Source: Amblyornis subalaris
Lineage: Eukaryota > Chordata > Aves > Passeriformes > Ptilonorhynchidae
Direction of reading: 5' to 3'
Assembly: GCA_018881555.1 (NCBI GenBank)
Contig: JACAXG010000007.1
Location: 7,010,701-7,074,700, forward strand
Length of the DNA stretch: 64,000 nucleotides
Both the position numbers and the translations under genes were made by a program. Below, one piece after another: positions 51,471 to 60,018 of the stretch. Below the pieces are notes generated by a model. It saw only the letters and a program-made list of their open reading frames with translations. It did not search any database and was not told where the DNA came from. Position 1 is the stretch's first letter; every line of letters begins with the position of its first letter.

Positions 51471-51540
51471 GCGTGATGGGGGGGCCACGGGAGCGCCCCG
51501 GCTCCTCCGGCCCGAAACCGGAGCGCAGCCGGACGGGAGG

Positions 51541-52060
51541 GAACAGGGCGGCTGCGATATTAATTGTTGTTATTATTGTTTATTATTATTTATATTGCGG
51601 CAGTTTCTGTTTATGGCGTGATGCATTTGAGCCCAAACACATTAGGTGCATTATTCATTGGGTACATTTGTCAGAACATGCATGTGTATAAAGAGCTAAT
51701 GATCCATATTAAATTAATGACGCTATAAAAAAGAAAAATACCCCATACATGCAGTTTATGACGGCAACTCCCGACTTTGATAAACCATAGAAAAGACTTA
51801 ATCAGATGAAGCATTGGACTGTTCCGTCTCCAAAATTACATTTCTCGAAATGTGCTTGTACACAATGTTGGTTTTATTAAAACAAATTAATTCAGTCATT
51901 AAGGAATCATACGGCAAGTGTCTCATAAGTCAGGACCTCCAGTGTAACAAATTGATTAAATGACTGTGTAATAGTCTCTTTAAACAAATCTAGTGTAACA
52001 AGTTAATAGATCTGCTCAATTACCATGCTGGGGTGATGAGGATGTGGGCAACTCTCTCAT
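51541..52060. promoter_or_regulatory. AT-rich, homeodomain-motif-dense candidate enhancer
   Basis: About twenty TAAT/ATTA cores in 520 bp, almost no CpG in the central part, and no coding potential. A 10-bp word AGTGTAACAA occurs at 51941-51950 and again at 51992-52001, with a degenerate TGTGTAATAG copy between (51965-51974). It lies about 5-6 kb beyond the NKX6-1 stop codon. Strongest candidate regulatory island in the window. Confidence 0.45.
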
Positions 52061-52259
52061 TAAATCCGGGGTAGAGTTGGGGGGGTGCGGAGGGGGGCGG
52101 CGCGGAGGTGCGTGTCGGTGGGGCAGGGCTGCGCTCCCGCAGCCCCGCCGAGGAAGGGACCGGAGAAGGGGCTGGAGCCGGGGCCGGGCGGGGATGGCTC
52201 CGGGCTGTGGGCAGTGCCGCCCCAAGATCGCGCCGGCGGGCTACTTCTGACACCCCAGA
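52061..52259. promoter_or_regulatory. Small CpG island
   Basis: 200 bp of GC-rich CpG-dense sequence between two AT-rich islands. Confidence 0.4.
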
Positions 52260-52589
52260 GCCGGGGGCGCGGGTGGAAAATCTATTACCCCGCTGCCATT
52301 TTGTTAAGTGTTTGCTCCCCATTGTGACCCTGCCACTTTATCTGTTGATTTTTATTTTCTGAGTGCATGTTGCCCATATGTTACTCTAATAGTTGCTATA
52401 ATTCTTGAGCAATAGGGCTCGTATTTTACTGAGCTGAATTAAAAAGAATGCACTTTAATAAAAAACCCGAGCAATACACTAATGGCTTGACATTGATGTA
52501 TTTGCATAAAGATGAATTATANGGGCTCGCTTGACACGACTTTTAATAAATGATCGAGGATGTTATTACAGGGATGCACTTGGGTGTGC
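52260..52589. promoter_or_regulatory. AT-rich candidate enhancer island between CpG islands
   Basis: CpG-poor, AT-rich, with many TAAT/ATTA cores and an octamer ATTTGCAT at 52500-52507. Sharp borders with CpG-rich flanks. Resembles conserved non-coding elements near homeobox genes; conservation not testable here. Confidence 0.4.
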
Positions 52590-52930
52590 GGAAGCGGGTT
52601 ATTGCCGNGGGGCCGGTGCCAGGCGCTCCCCGCAGCCCGCCGGCCCCGGAGGGCAGCGCGGGCACCGACCGGCCCCGCCGAGCGCCTCCCGCAAGCCCCG
52701 GGCCTCGGGCAGGGCTTGAACCCCCGGGGGATGCGGAGAGGCCCGGTGCTGCCTGCTCGTGTCGTTGTATCAATAACTTTATTCTCATCAGTCATGTTCT
52801 CTGGGGCGCGGAGCCGCCGCCGGGCCCGCGGCGGGTGCGGGTGCGGGTGCGGTGCGGGTGCGGGTGCGGTGCGGGGTGCGCGCTGGTCCCCTCGGCAGCG
52901 CCGCCGCCGGCTCCCCGCTCCCCGGCAGAT
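52590..52930. promoter_or_regulatory. CpG island with (GGGTGC)n repeat
   Basis: CpG-dense. The repeat GGGTGC/GGTGC spans 52831-52882 and has five or more G3 runs with 3-nt loops, a strong quadruplex pattern on the + strand. A short AT patch (52765-52795) interrupts it. No gene recognised. Confidence 0.45.
52831..52882 (+). repeat. (GGGTGC)n minisatellite, G-quadruplex-prone
   Basis: About eight GGGTGC or GGTGC units. Confidence 0.85.
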
Positions 52931-53090
52931 GTTTGCGTCCCTCACGGAGACTTGTAACCGCTGTTGGAAACAGCTGGCAAACGCCGCCACAAACATGTAT
53001 CTGGGAAATACCTATCGGTGCAGAAGGTAAAGGCGGAGCTGCAATTAGGAGGGAGCCGTTCATCTTACTGTTTAATTTGCGGGTAGCGAC
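52931..53090. promoter_or_regulatory. Short CpG-poorer island, candidate conserved element
   Basis: Contains CTGTTGGAAACAG (5-bp inverted arms), AAACATGTATC and GCAATTAGG. Open for 33 codons from the ATG at 52929, but with no family resemblance. Candidate regulatory DNA only. Confidence 0.3.
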
Positions 53091-55560
53091 GCCGGCTCCG
53101 AGCGGTGGATCCCNCAGCAGGCGCCGGTGCCTCTACCAGCGACCTCGATACGGGAAGGGGTTCGGACGGTCCGGGCCGGGGATGAACGGCCATCACCCCT
53201 GTTTTAAACCCCGGGTTCTCTGGCCTGCGGGACGACCCGTGTCCCNAGGGAAGGGGTGCCTAAAGCAAAGCCTCGGGGCGGCTGGCAGGGGTACGACGAA
53301 AGTCTTGCACGAAACAACATCACGGCAGCAAACGGAGGGAAAGCGGAGGGNAAACGGCGTGTGCGTGATATGAGAAGCGTTAAAAATTAATAGCACTGAG
53401 AAGTGATGAGAGATAACGGGATTTCAGGAACTCATAACAGGAGACCACGCGTGAGGGGAAGGGCGGGAGAGATCATCGCTNGCTGAAATGGTCGCGCTGT
53501 CCCCGCGTGGCTGTCGGTCTGGGCATCCCTCTGGCAGAGTGTAGGCATTGCCTTGCCTGCGCCGGGGACTCTGGGTGGGAGTCGCTGTCGGAATGAGAGA
53601 TCCCGAAGGCCTCGGGGCTGTGGCAGCGCTGGTATAGGGCCTTGTCAGGGGCCGGGTTCCAGTGGCGTGCGGACTGGGTTTCCCCCCAGTGCACATGCCC
53701 CGAATAGAGCGACCCCCTCATTACCCCGCGAGTGGAGAGCTCTTCCTTTCCCCCTCCCTGCGGCCGCTCCCGCCCTCCGGCCGTGCGCGGGCTTCCCCTT
53801 GTAACCTGCGTCCCCTCTGTGGCACGGCGGTGCGGATCCTGCCCGCGTCCATATGTCTCGCATCCATATGCATGTCTCCCACAGGCACCAGCTGCCGGCC
53901 GGGAGTGGGGTACGGGCGGCGGGGTGGCCTCCGGCCCCCCTTTTCCTTCCCGCGCCTCCCCTGTCTCCCTCCCTCCATCCCTCTCCGCAGTCCCCCGGTG
54001 CCCACGGCTGTTGCAGAGCGTGGAGCGGGTCCTGCTCCTGAAAGCGCTTCTGCGGGGGAGGAAAAAGTTTTTCCTCCGCCTGCGGTGATGCTCGCTGGGG
54101 CTGGAGAGGGACCTCAGCGGGTTCCCTTGGCGAAGTACCTCGACAAAGCGGAGGCGTTGGAAAAGTAGGGAGGATGCTTTGGGCACCCTGGAATTGCACA
54201 GCCAGGAACTTCTCCCGCGGTGTCTTCTGCACCCCAGAGAAGGCGTATGGCAGCGACCGAGGCAGAGTAAACCCAGAAACAGCCGCCTCTATTTCCCCTG
54301 AGCCGGGAAATCCCAGAAACCGCCGCCTTTATTTCNGCCGAGCCTGGAAATCCCGCACACGCACGCGGAAGAGAGTGGGGTTTAAAACCGAGGGCACTAT
54401 GACAGAAAGAAGGGAAAGCCAAAAGCTGTGTGCGAAGGGAGCTGTTGGGACCGGCTTGCGGTGGTCTCTCACCCCTTTGGCAGGGGCCGCCCGCCCAGCT
54501 CCGCGGCCGCGGGGGTTTCGGGCCGGGCCCGAGCGCGGGGCGGCTGCCGGGGAGCGACTCCGCTGGCCCCCTTCCCTATAGGCATGGTTGTGCAGTGCTT
54601 TTGTAGTGTCGCTATCCCGGAGTTTATACAGTCACGCAACAAATTCCTGCCTGTTTGAAGGACTGAGCCGAAACTGATCCCGGCCGGGCTCCCGCGCGCG
54701 GGGGGAACCTCCCGCCCCGTGGAGCCCGCTGACATTTTGTCTTCTAATTGTTCAGCGCGCTGCCCGTGGCAGCGATCCCGAGGTTAGCTATTGAACCTCT
54801 TCCTAAAAAGTCCTTTCCTGGAGGAGAGGCAGCCCAGCCGGCTTTGGCTTCCAAAACATGCCCCGAAAAGGGGGGCCGTGAGCTCATGTGAATCCCCTGC
54901 TCTTTCTTCCAGCGCCCCAGACAAAACCAGCCTAACCAAGCGGGCAGCGCTGGGCTCCTTTCCCTGCGATTCCACTTTGACGGTGCCAACTGCAACTGGT
55001 GGCCAGCTGGGTCTCTGTGCAGAAGTAAATTAACTGGAAAGCCTCAGTCGGTGCTGCAGTCAACTGGAAAAGGGGCCGGGGAACGCCGGGGCGGGCGGCA
55101 CTCGCGGCGGCCCGGGGGCACACGGGAGGGCGCGGGCCGGGGCAGCAGCCGGGCTGCGGGGTAGCGGGGGCGGCGGGGAGGGCGCCGGTGGAACGCGCTG
55201 CGGGCGTGCGGGCGGTCCCGTCCCGGCGGAGACCCCCAGCCGGGCTCCAGCTGGCAGCGGGCGGTCGCCACCCCTGTGATCCGGACCCCGCGGTATTTTG
55301 ATTTTTCTCCCGCCGCCCCGCAAAACCCGCGGGGAAATCGTAACGGAGAGAGCCGGCAGGGCCGAGCCAGCACTCTGGAAAACGCCCGGCCTTTCCCTTC
55401 CTGCCTTTACAACGAGTCGGGAAAGATGGGGGTGGGGGTGGGAGTGTCGGTGGACGATGGGCAGCCCCCGGCATCGCGGTCCGGGAGAGCCCCTGCAGCC
55501 GCGCCGAGGCAGCCGCAGAGCGCCGGGCTCGCTCCCTCCTGCCGGCCCCAGCATTGTCTA
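53091..55560. promoter_or_regulatory. CpG-rich block 3' of NKX6-1, no gene recognised
   Basis: About 2.5 kb of GC-rich, CpG-dense sequence. Frames of up to 237 codons on the minus strand and 168 on the plus strand are open, but they overlap each other on both strands, consist of Pro/Arg/Gly/Ala/Ser, and match no family I know: this is expected where stop codons are rare. Contains a 40-bp tandem repeat (54259-54368). Confidence 0.5.
54259..54368 (+). repeat. Imperfect tandem repeat, about 40 bp x 2.7
   Basis: Copies start at 54259, 54300 and 54340. Shared core is GGAAATCCC then AGAAACCGCCGCC, then TTTATTTC. The third copy is partial. Within a CpG island. Confidence 0.8.
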
Positions 55561-55591
55561 AGCCGAAAGAGGAATAAAACCCCGCTCTACC

Positions 55592-55619
55592 TTTTTTTTT
55601 TTTTTTTTCGGGGGGGGGG
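55592..55619 (+). repeat. Back-to-back homopolymers T17-C-G10
   Basis: T17 at 55592-55608, one C, then G10 at 55610-55619. Exact lengths are likely to be unreliable. Confidence 0.9.
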
Positions 55620-55639
55620 CCGTGTGTTTTGTTTTGGCT

Positions 55640-56143
55640 TTTTTTTCTTCCCCGTTTAGAAAATTATTCCCAAATAGAATACTAATTTATTTATTTTTTT
55701 CCCTCCAGAATAGCTGGCCCTTTTCTCTCCCTTGTCAGCGATTCTATTTGCTCCGCTGGTCCTTGGGAAGAAAAAAAAAAAGTGATTGTTTCTGGACTGT
55801 TTAGATATGGAAATGATCGCGTCAGATAATGAGTTTCAATTTAAACCAGTTGTTCTGGTATTGGGTCTAACTATTTGTTCTAGATGCTTAACCAGGCTCT
55901 TATTTTATTCACTGTTTTCTTCTTGGAAAGCGGTTTCTCTCCCCTAATAATGGTAACACTCTGCCGTTAATAAAAGCCTGCGTCGCCCGCCTCTGAAAAA
56001 GTTAAAACAGCCCAATTTAGGCTGAGCCGAGCAGCTCCAGGGGCCGGGTGAAAACTGCCTGCCCGCTCACGTCCCCAGCCAACCAGCGGCTTATTTTGTT
56101 TGTATCCTTCTTGAACTCCCATAGCAAAGTGGACAACTTCCAT
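55640..56143. promoter_or_regulatory. AT-rich candidate regulatory island 3' of NKX6-1
   Basis: CpG-poor, AT-rich, with several homeodomain cores, between CpG-rich 53091-55560 and the NKX6-1 3' flank. Core segment is about 55800-55980. Composition-based call. Confidence 0.35.
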
Positions 56144-56184
56144 TAAAAAAAAAAAAAAAAGAAAGAAAGAAAGAAAAAAAAAAA
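56144..56184 (+). repeat. Poly(A)/(GAAA)n simple repeat
   Basis: A17 followed by four GAAA units and a second A run. Confidence 0.9.
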
Positions 56185-56519
56185 GCACCCAAACAACATC
56201 AAAAAACCCTACCACTAAGATTCAACAAAAGACCCTGAAAATTATCTCTTTTTTTTTTCCTCCCACTCTACCGTGGTTTCATTATTTAACCTCTGATAAG
56301 ATGAGATTATCTGTAGGCTTTAGTGAAGGCAGCAGACGTCTTTAAACTGGTTTAATTGATTTATCGTTTTGTTGGGTTTTTTTTTTTAAACAGAAAGTGC
56401 ATTACATTTAACTGGTCTTGCAAAGGGCTTTTCTTCTCTTTACAAACCGAATTATTTTAATATAAATTAATAAATGTTAAGATGCTATATCACGATATAT
56501 CATCGTTATTAGCTTTAAA
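56185..56519. promoter_or_regulatory. AT-rich sequence with homeodomain-type cores
   Basis: Includes GTTTAATTGATTTATCG near 56350 and a TAATATAAATTAATAAATG segment near 56460. Non-coding; possible regulatory DNA or distal 3' UTR of NKX6-1. Confidence 0.3.
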
Positions 56520-57010
56520 AAAAAAAAGAAAACGATTTACATTCTATAGTATTCCGTATGATACAAAAGAAAACACACTTTAAATTCAAATACAGCAACT
56601 AAATGAATTTTATATTTTGACTGACAGTGGTTGTGACAATTCCCACCAGCTACTTTTCCAACACGCGGTTGATTGGAAACGGTGTAAATGAAAGCAAACT
56701 CTGTCCCTCCGCCCTCCCCCACCCTCCCCTGCACGACGACCGCAACAGAAAGTGTTTCAAAAATACTAATAAATAGCGCGCGGGGCCGCTGCAGTTTCGG
56801 CCCGAGGGAGGGACCGGTGGCGGCCACGGCGGCTTTTTCCTCGGCGGCCCCGTTGCCGCCGTCTCGGGGCTCCTGGGGTGCCCCCGGTGCCGGGGAGCGC
56901 GGGGCGGGCGGGGCGGCTGCGCCCCCGGCCCCCGCTGTACAAAAAAAAGAAGGTATTTTACATTTTAAATATTCACAGTAAGGAACGCCTATGGTCGCGG
57001 TGACTCACGG
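56520..57010. other. NKX6-1 3' flank: AT-rich block then CpG island
   Basis: 56520-56700 is AT-rich; on the sense strand it would suit a longer 3' UTR. 56780-56940 is CpG-rich with G runs at 56892-56913 (G4-N5-G4-N1-G3-N1-G4), a canonical quadruplex pattern. 56940-57010 is AT-rich again and follows the predicted cleavage site. Confidence 0.4.
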
Positions 57011-57016
57011 TTTATT
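57011..57016 (-). terminator. NKX6-1: Candidate NKX6-1 polyadenylation signal AATAAA
   Basis: TTTATT on the + strand reads AATAAA on the sense strand, 253 nt after the stop codon and the first such hexamer there. A T-rich stretch follows on the sense strand (complement of the A run at 56940-56951) about 60 nt further on. Later signals, such as ATTAAA at 56461-56456, could give a longer 3' UTR. Confidence 0.5.
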
Positions 57017-57268
57017 TACAAAGAGCCGGCAAGACGCGGCCGCCGCCCCGCCGGGAGCGGGGCCGGGGGTCGGGGCAGCCCCCGCCGCTCCCCTCCGCCC
57101 GCCACCCTACAACAACACGCGGCGCCGGGGAACGGGCGCGCCCGCCGGGGCCCGCTTCCCGCAGTCCTCTCTGCTCCCCCTCCGGCTTCTCCTCCTCCTC
57201 CTCCCGGGCGCGTAGAGTCTAGAAAAATAGATCTGTACATCTCCGAAAGCGGCGGCGGGCGAAGCGGG
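57017..57268 (-). other. NKX6-1: NKX6-1 proximal 3' UTR (inferred)
   Basis: Sequence between the TAG stop and the first sense-strand AATAAA. The first 60 nt after the stop are mixed and contain ATGTACAGATCTATTTTTC; the rest is very GC-rich. The extent is inferred from the polyadenylation signal, not from transcript data. Confidence 0.55.
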
Positions 57269-57520
57269 CTAGACGGAGGCCTCCCCCTCCGGGGGGTGCA
57301 GCAGCAGCCCGCCGCCCCCCGGCTTGTGTTTCTTCAGGAGCTGCGTTATCTTCTCGTCGTCCGAATTGGGGTCCAGGGGCTTGTTGTAGTCGTCGTCCTC
57401 CTCCTCGTTCTCCGAGGCGCCTTTCAGCCGCTCCGTCTCCGAGTCCTGCTTCTTCTTCGCCGTCGCCATCTCCGCCGCGTGCTTCTTCCGCCACTTGGTC
57501 CGTCGGTTCTGGAACCAGAC
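57269..57520 (-). CDS. NKX6-1: NKX6-1 coding exon 3 (recognition helix end and C-terminal acidic region)
   Basis: Starts GTC TGG TTC CAG AAC (VWFQN, homeodomain 47-51) after a CAG acceptor at 57523-57521 and ends at TAG 57271-57269. It encodes the rest of the homeodomain, a Lys-rich segment, the Glu/Asp cluster 299-306 and the conserved [15 protein letters not shown] segment, then a Gly-rich tail ending [12 protein letters not shown]. The last residues differ from mammals, where the end is Ser-rich. The acceptor has almost no pyrimidine tract, and a second AG lies 15 nt upstream in frame. Confidence 0.95.
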   Translation of the reverse strand, partial: VWFQNRRTKWRKKHAAEMATAKKKQDSETERLKGASENEEEDDDYNKPLDPNSDDEKITQLLKKHKPGGGGLLLHPPEGEASV

Positions 57521-59912
57521 CTGCCCCCGCCGCCACTGTCACCATCACCGGCAGGGCCANCCGCGGCGGCCCGGCCGGGCCGCTGCCTCCCCGCTGCCCC
57601 GCGAGTGCCCATCCCCGGCGTGCGGCAGCCGCTCCCGCTCCGCCGCCGCTCGGGCAATTTCCCCTCCAACGAAAGCAGCCGAGCCCCGCCACACCGCGCT
57701 CCCGGCAGCCGGAGACGCCCGTCCCGGCGCGGGGCCCACCCCGAGCGGGCCAGCAGCCGTCCCCAGCTCCCCCGAGGCCCGCGTCGGGCCAGGCCGCTCC
57801 CTGCCATCCTGCCCGGGGCGGGGAAACACGCGTTTGGGGCTGATTCCTCTCCCAGCCCCCCTGTCCCGCCAGACGTATTTGGTCTCCGGCAGGGCGCTGC
57901 CAGGGGAGGGGGGCATTTTCATTGTAGAAGCTGCAATAATTTATTCGCAGCCATCGGGACGTATTTGCAGTGACAAAGGAGGGTCTGGGGATCAGACTGA
58001 AAGCATGAGCATCGCCGAGAGGCCCCTCTGGCCGAGTCCGCTGAGCAAACGCGTCCCCGCACGTTTCCGGGGAGCTCAGCCCTGTCTCCCAACCCCTCAA
58101 ACCTCCNCTTCGCCCAAAGCCCGGAGTTTTCAACCAAAACCCAAGAGTGCGGGTGCGACAGTGCGACGCCCCATCATCCTTCCCCCGGCTTTCCCCCATG
58201 GTGTTCAGGCTGAACACACCGGGCTTCTCAGTCTTGCATGGATTTGTTTGGTTAATTTTTGGTTTGTTTTTAATATGCTTTAAAATAACCTTCTCGGCCC
58301 CGCAGTAAGGCAGTAAGGGGAGAAGTGCCGGTAGCTGCCGGGGAAGCCCTCGCTGTGTGCCCGCGGCCACCCCGGCCTGCAGCATCTCCGGCCGACCCAG
58401 ACGGACCCCGTTCCCGCGGTGGGGCCCTTTTGTTCCCCGTTCCTCCAGCCCCGCACCGCTCAGTGCGTGAGCCGCTGCTCTCACCTTGACTTGGCTCTCC
58501 GTCATCCCCAGGGAATAGGCCAGCCGGGCTCGCTCCGGGCCCGCCAGGTATTTCGTCTGCTCGAAAGTCTTTTCCAGAGCGAAAATCTGCTGGCCAGAAA
58601 AAGTGGGTCTGGTATGTTTTCTCTTTCCGTCCTTATCCAGCAAAATTGAGCCTTGATCTGGCGAAGGGAGGGGGGAGAGAAAGGGAAGGCAGGGACAGAC
58701 ACGTTAATCTACGGATTTGGGAAAGCGCTTCGCTCTCAAGCGGCCTCAGGGGACGGAGGGGTCTGTGCGCGGGGGGTGTATGTAAAAAAACCTATTGCCT
58801 GGGCAAGGCGACGGCTCTGGCCCTTCGGCTCCCCCTGTTTATTTTTCCTTTAAGGATCAAAAATCTGAGCGGGCAAATGATATTGTTTCCTAAAAAAGCC
58901 GCAACCGGTGCGAGCGGGCGGTAAAAGAAAGTCCTTCTCGGGGAAACTTTGTGCGCGCCCCCAAAGCCAGCTCCGGCCCCGAGAGTCCCCAGCGGGGACG
59001 GCGGCAGCGCGGCCACCTTCCTCCCTCAGGGCTCCGCTTTTCGCCGGCGACGACCGGCGACATATTACAGAGTTTCGCGCCGATCGAGGGGACGGAAAAA
59101 GCAAAGAGAACTTAAGGAACGAAAACAAAAGAAATCGAGGCAAAGCCAGCCCCCTCGGCTACGGCCGGGCCCTGGGTGGAGGGGCAGGAGGGTCTCTCCG
59201 CGATGCCGGGGTGCGGGAACTCCCCAGCGCCGGGAGCGGACTCCCACCAAGGCTCCCCGATCCCGCTCCACCCGCTGCCCCGCGACGCTGGGTACTCACG
59301 GGGGGCGCAGGCGAGGCGGGCGTCCCTCCAGGGCGGGCTCTGCATCACTCCCGGCCAGAAGATGGGCGTCCGGCCGGGCAGCTCTGCCAGCGGCTTGGGG
59401 TAGCGCCCGGCGGCCACGGCGGCGGCGGCNGCGGCGGCCCCAGGGCTGAAGTAGAGGGCGGGCGGCGGCGGCGGCGGGGGGCTGAGGCTGCCGAAGCGGG
59501 GCAGCCCGGCCAGCAGCCCGGCGGGCGCCGCCGAGGAAGCGGAGGGCGAGGCGGAGGCGAGCGCGGCGCCCGGCAGGGGCATGGAGGGCCGGCTGAGGAT
59601 GTCGTTGATGCCGTGCGGGGTGGCGGCCGAGAGCTGCGGCGGGGCCGTGCCCAGCGCCGAGAGCCCGCCCGCGGCGGCGGCGGCGGCTGTAGCGGGCGCC
59701 TTGAGGCCGGGGGAGCCGAGCGGCGGCGAGGGCGAGGCGGAGGCGGGCGAGGCGGAGGCGGAGGAGGAGGAGGCGGGCCCGGCGGGCAGGGGGTACGCGG
59801 GGTACAGCGGCGCCTTCATCTCGGCCATGCTGTGCAGGGCGGCCAGCGGCGGGCTGCCCAGCAGGAAGGCGCCCTGCCGGGGCGCGCCGTCCATCTGCCC
59901 CAGCGCCAGCAT
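57269..59912 (-). CDS. NKX6-1: NKX6-1 homeodomain transcription factor, complete, three coding exons
   Basis: Coding sequence joins 59912-59300, 58657-58485 and 57520-57269 (613 + 173 + 252 nt), giving 345 residues and a TAG stop. Seen: conserved N-terminal block [14 protein letters not shown] (20-33); Ser/Ala-rich linker; eh1-like repressor motif [11 protein letters not shown] (100-110); Pro run (145-151); NK6-family block PIFWPGV (183-189); homeodomain 217-276 with W264, F265, Q266, N267 at homeodomain positions 48-51; acidic tail 298-318 and a [10 protein letters not shown] block. The KRKHTRPTF homeodomain start and the [11 protein letters not shown] and [12 protein letters not shown] stretches separate it from NKX6-2. 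Known for the family: nuclear, binds TTAATT-type sites, recruits Groucho/TLE, patterns ventral neural tube (Shh class II) and specifies motor neurons and beta cells. Start chosen because the peptide begins MLALGQMDG, like mammalian NKX6-1, with G at -3. Human NKX6-1 is 367 residues; the shortfall is mainly in Ser/Ala tracts. Codon 161 contains an n but is GCN, always Ala. Confidence 0.97.
57521..58484 (-). other. NKX6-1: NKX6-1 intron 2 (964 bp), with an AT-rich island
   Basis: GT-AG intron from GTGAGA (58484) to CAG (57521). Most of it is GC-rich, but 57915-58010 is a short AT-richer, CpG-poor island. Another AT-rich patch is at 58240-58290. These are the only parts of the intron that look like candidate regulatory sequence. 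Two n bases (57560, 58107) lie inside. A sense-strand AATAAA at 57945-57940 is present, but nothing suggests it is used. Confidence 0.85.
58485..58657 (-). CDS. NKX6-1: NKX6-1 coding exon 2 (most of the homeodomain)
   Basis: Acceptor CAG at 58660-58658 and donor GTGAGA at 58484-58479 bound 173 nt. It completes His205, then encodes a Gln-Gly-Ser-Ile-Leu-Leu linker and homeodomain positions 1-46, including helices 1 and 2 and the start of helix 3 (TESQVK). It ends in phase 0 after Lys262, so the DNA-recognition helix is split between exons 2 and 3. Confidence 0.96.
58658..59299 (-). other. NKX6-1: NKX6-1 intron 1 (642 bp)
   Basis: GT-AG intron from GTGAGT (59299) to CAG (58658). The 3' end has a usable pyrimidine stretch (reads ...CTCCCTTCGCCAG on the sense strand). 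Composition is mixed; an AT-richer segment lies near 58780-58900. No ORF or repeat of interest was seen. Confidence 0.9.
59300..59912 (-). CDS. NKX6-1: NKX6-1 coding exon 1 (residues 1-204 plus first base of codon 205)
   Basis: Begins at the ATG at 59912-59910 and ends at a GTGAGT donor occupying 59299-59294. Length 613 nt leaves phase 1, so the His205 codon is split C|AT across intron 1, as in mammalian NKX6-1. It encodes the whole N-terminal regulatory region: conserved MAEMK block, eh1-like motif, Ala runs (76-81 and 159-168, broken by one Val), Pro run and the PIFWPGV block. Extremely GC-rich, inside a CpG island. Confidence 0.95.
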
Positions 59913-59958
59913 CCCCGCGCCGCCGCCGCCGGGCCGGGGCGGGGGGCCCGGCCGGCCC

Positions 59959-60018
59959 CTAGCGCCGCGGGGCCCCGGCGGCCGGCCCGAGGGTGCGGCC
60001 CGCACCGGCGACGCGCAT
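59959..60018 (-). other. Upstream ORF of 19 codons in the NKX6-1 5' region
   Basis: ATG at 60018-60016 opens [19 protein letters not shown] and stops at TAG 59961-59959. It is out of frame with NKX6-1 and ends 46 nt before its start codon. It matters only if transcription begins above 60018. Arg/Ala/Gly-rich content is what this GC composition gives by chance, so a peptide product is not claimed. Confidence 0.35.

Noticed and set aside
53473..54232. Long overlapping open frames (237, 195 and 168 codons) on both strands
   Set aside because: CpG-island DNA has few stop codons. Products are Pro/Arg/Ser/Gly-rich with no known domain, and several begin at non-ATG codons.
57219..58643. Single 474-codon frame reading through intron 2 of NKX6-1
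   Set aside because: It merges the homeodomain exon with intron and out-of-frame exon 3 sequence. Clear GT-AG sites and homology show splicing instead.
59913..60005. Extended NKX6-1 N-terminus starting at 60005
   Set aside because: The codon at 60005 is GTG, not ATG, and the added residues are low-complexity Pro/Gly/Arg. Homology begins at the ATG at 59912.
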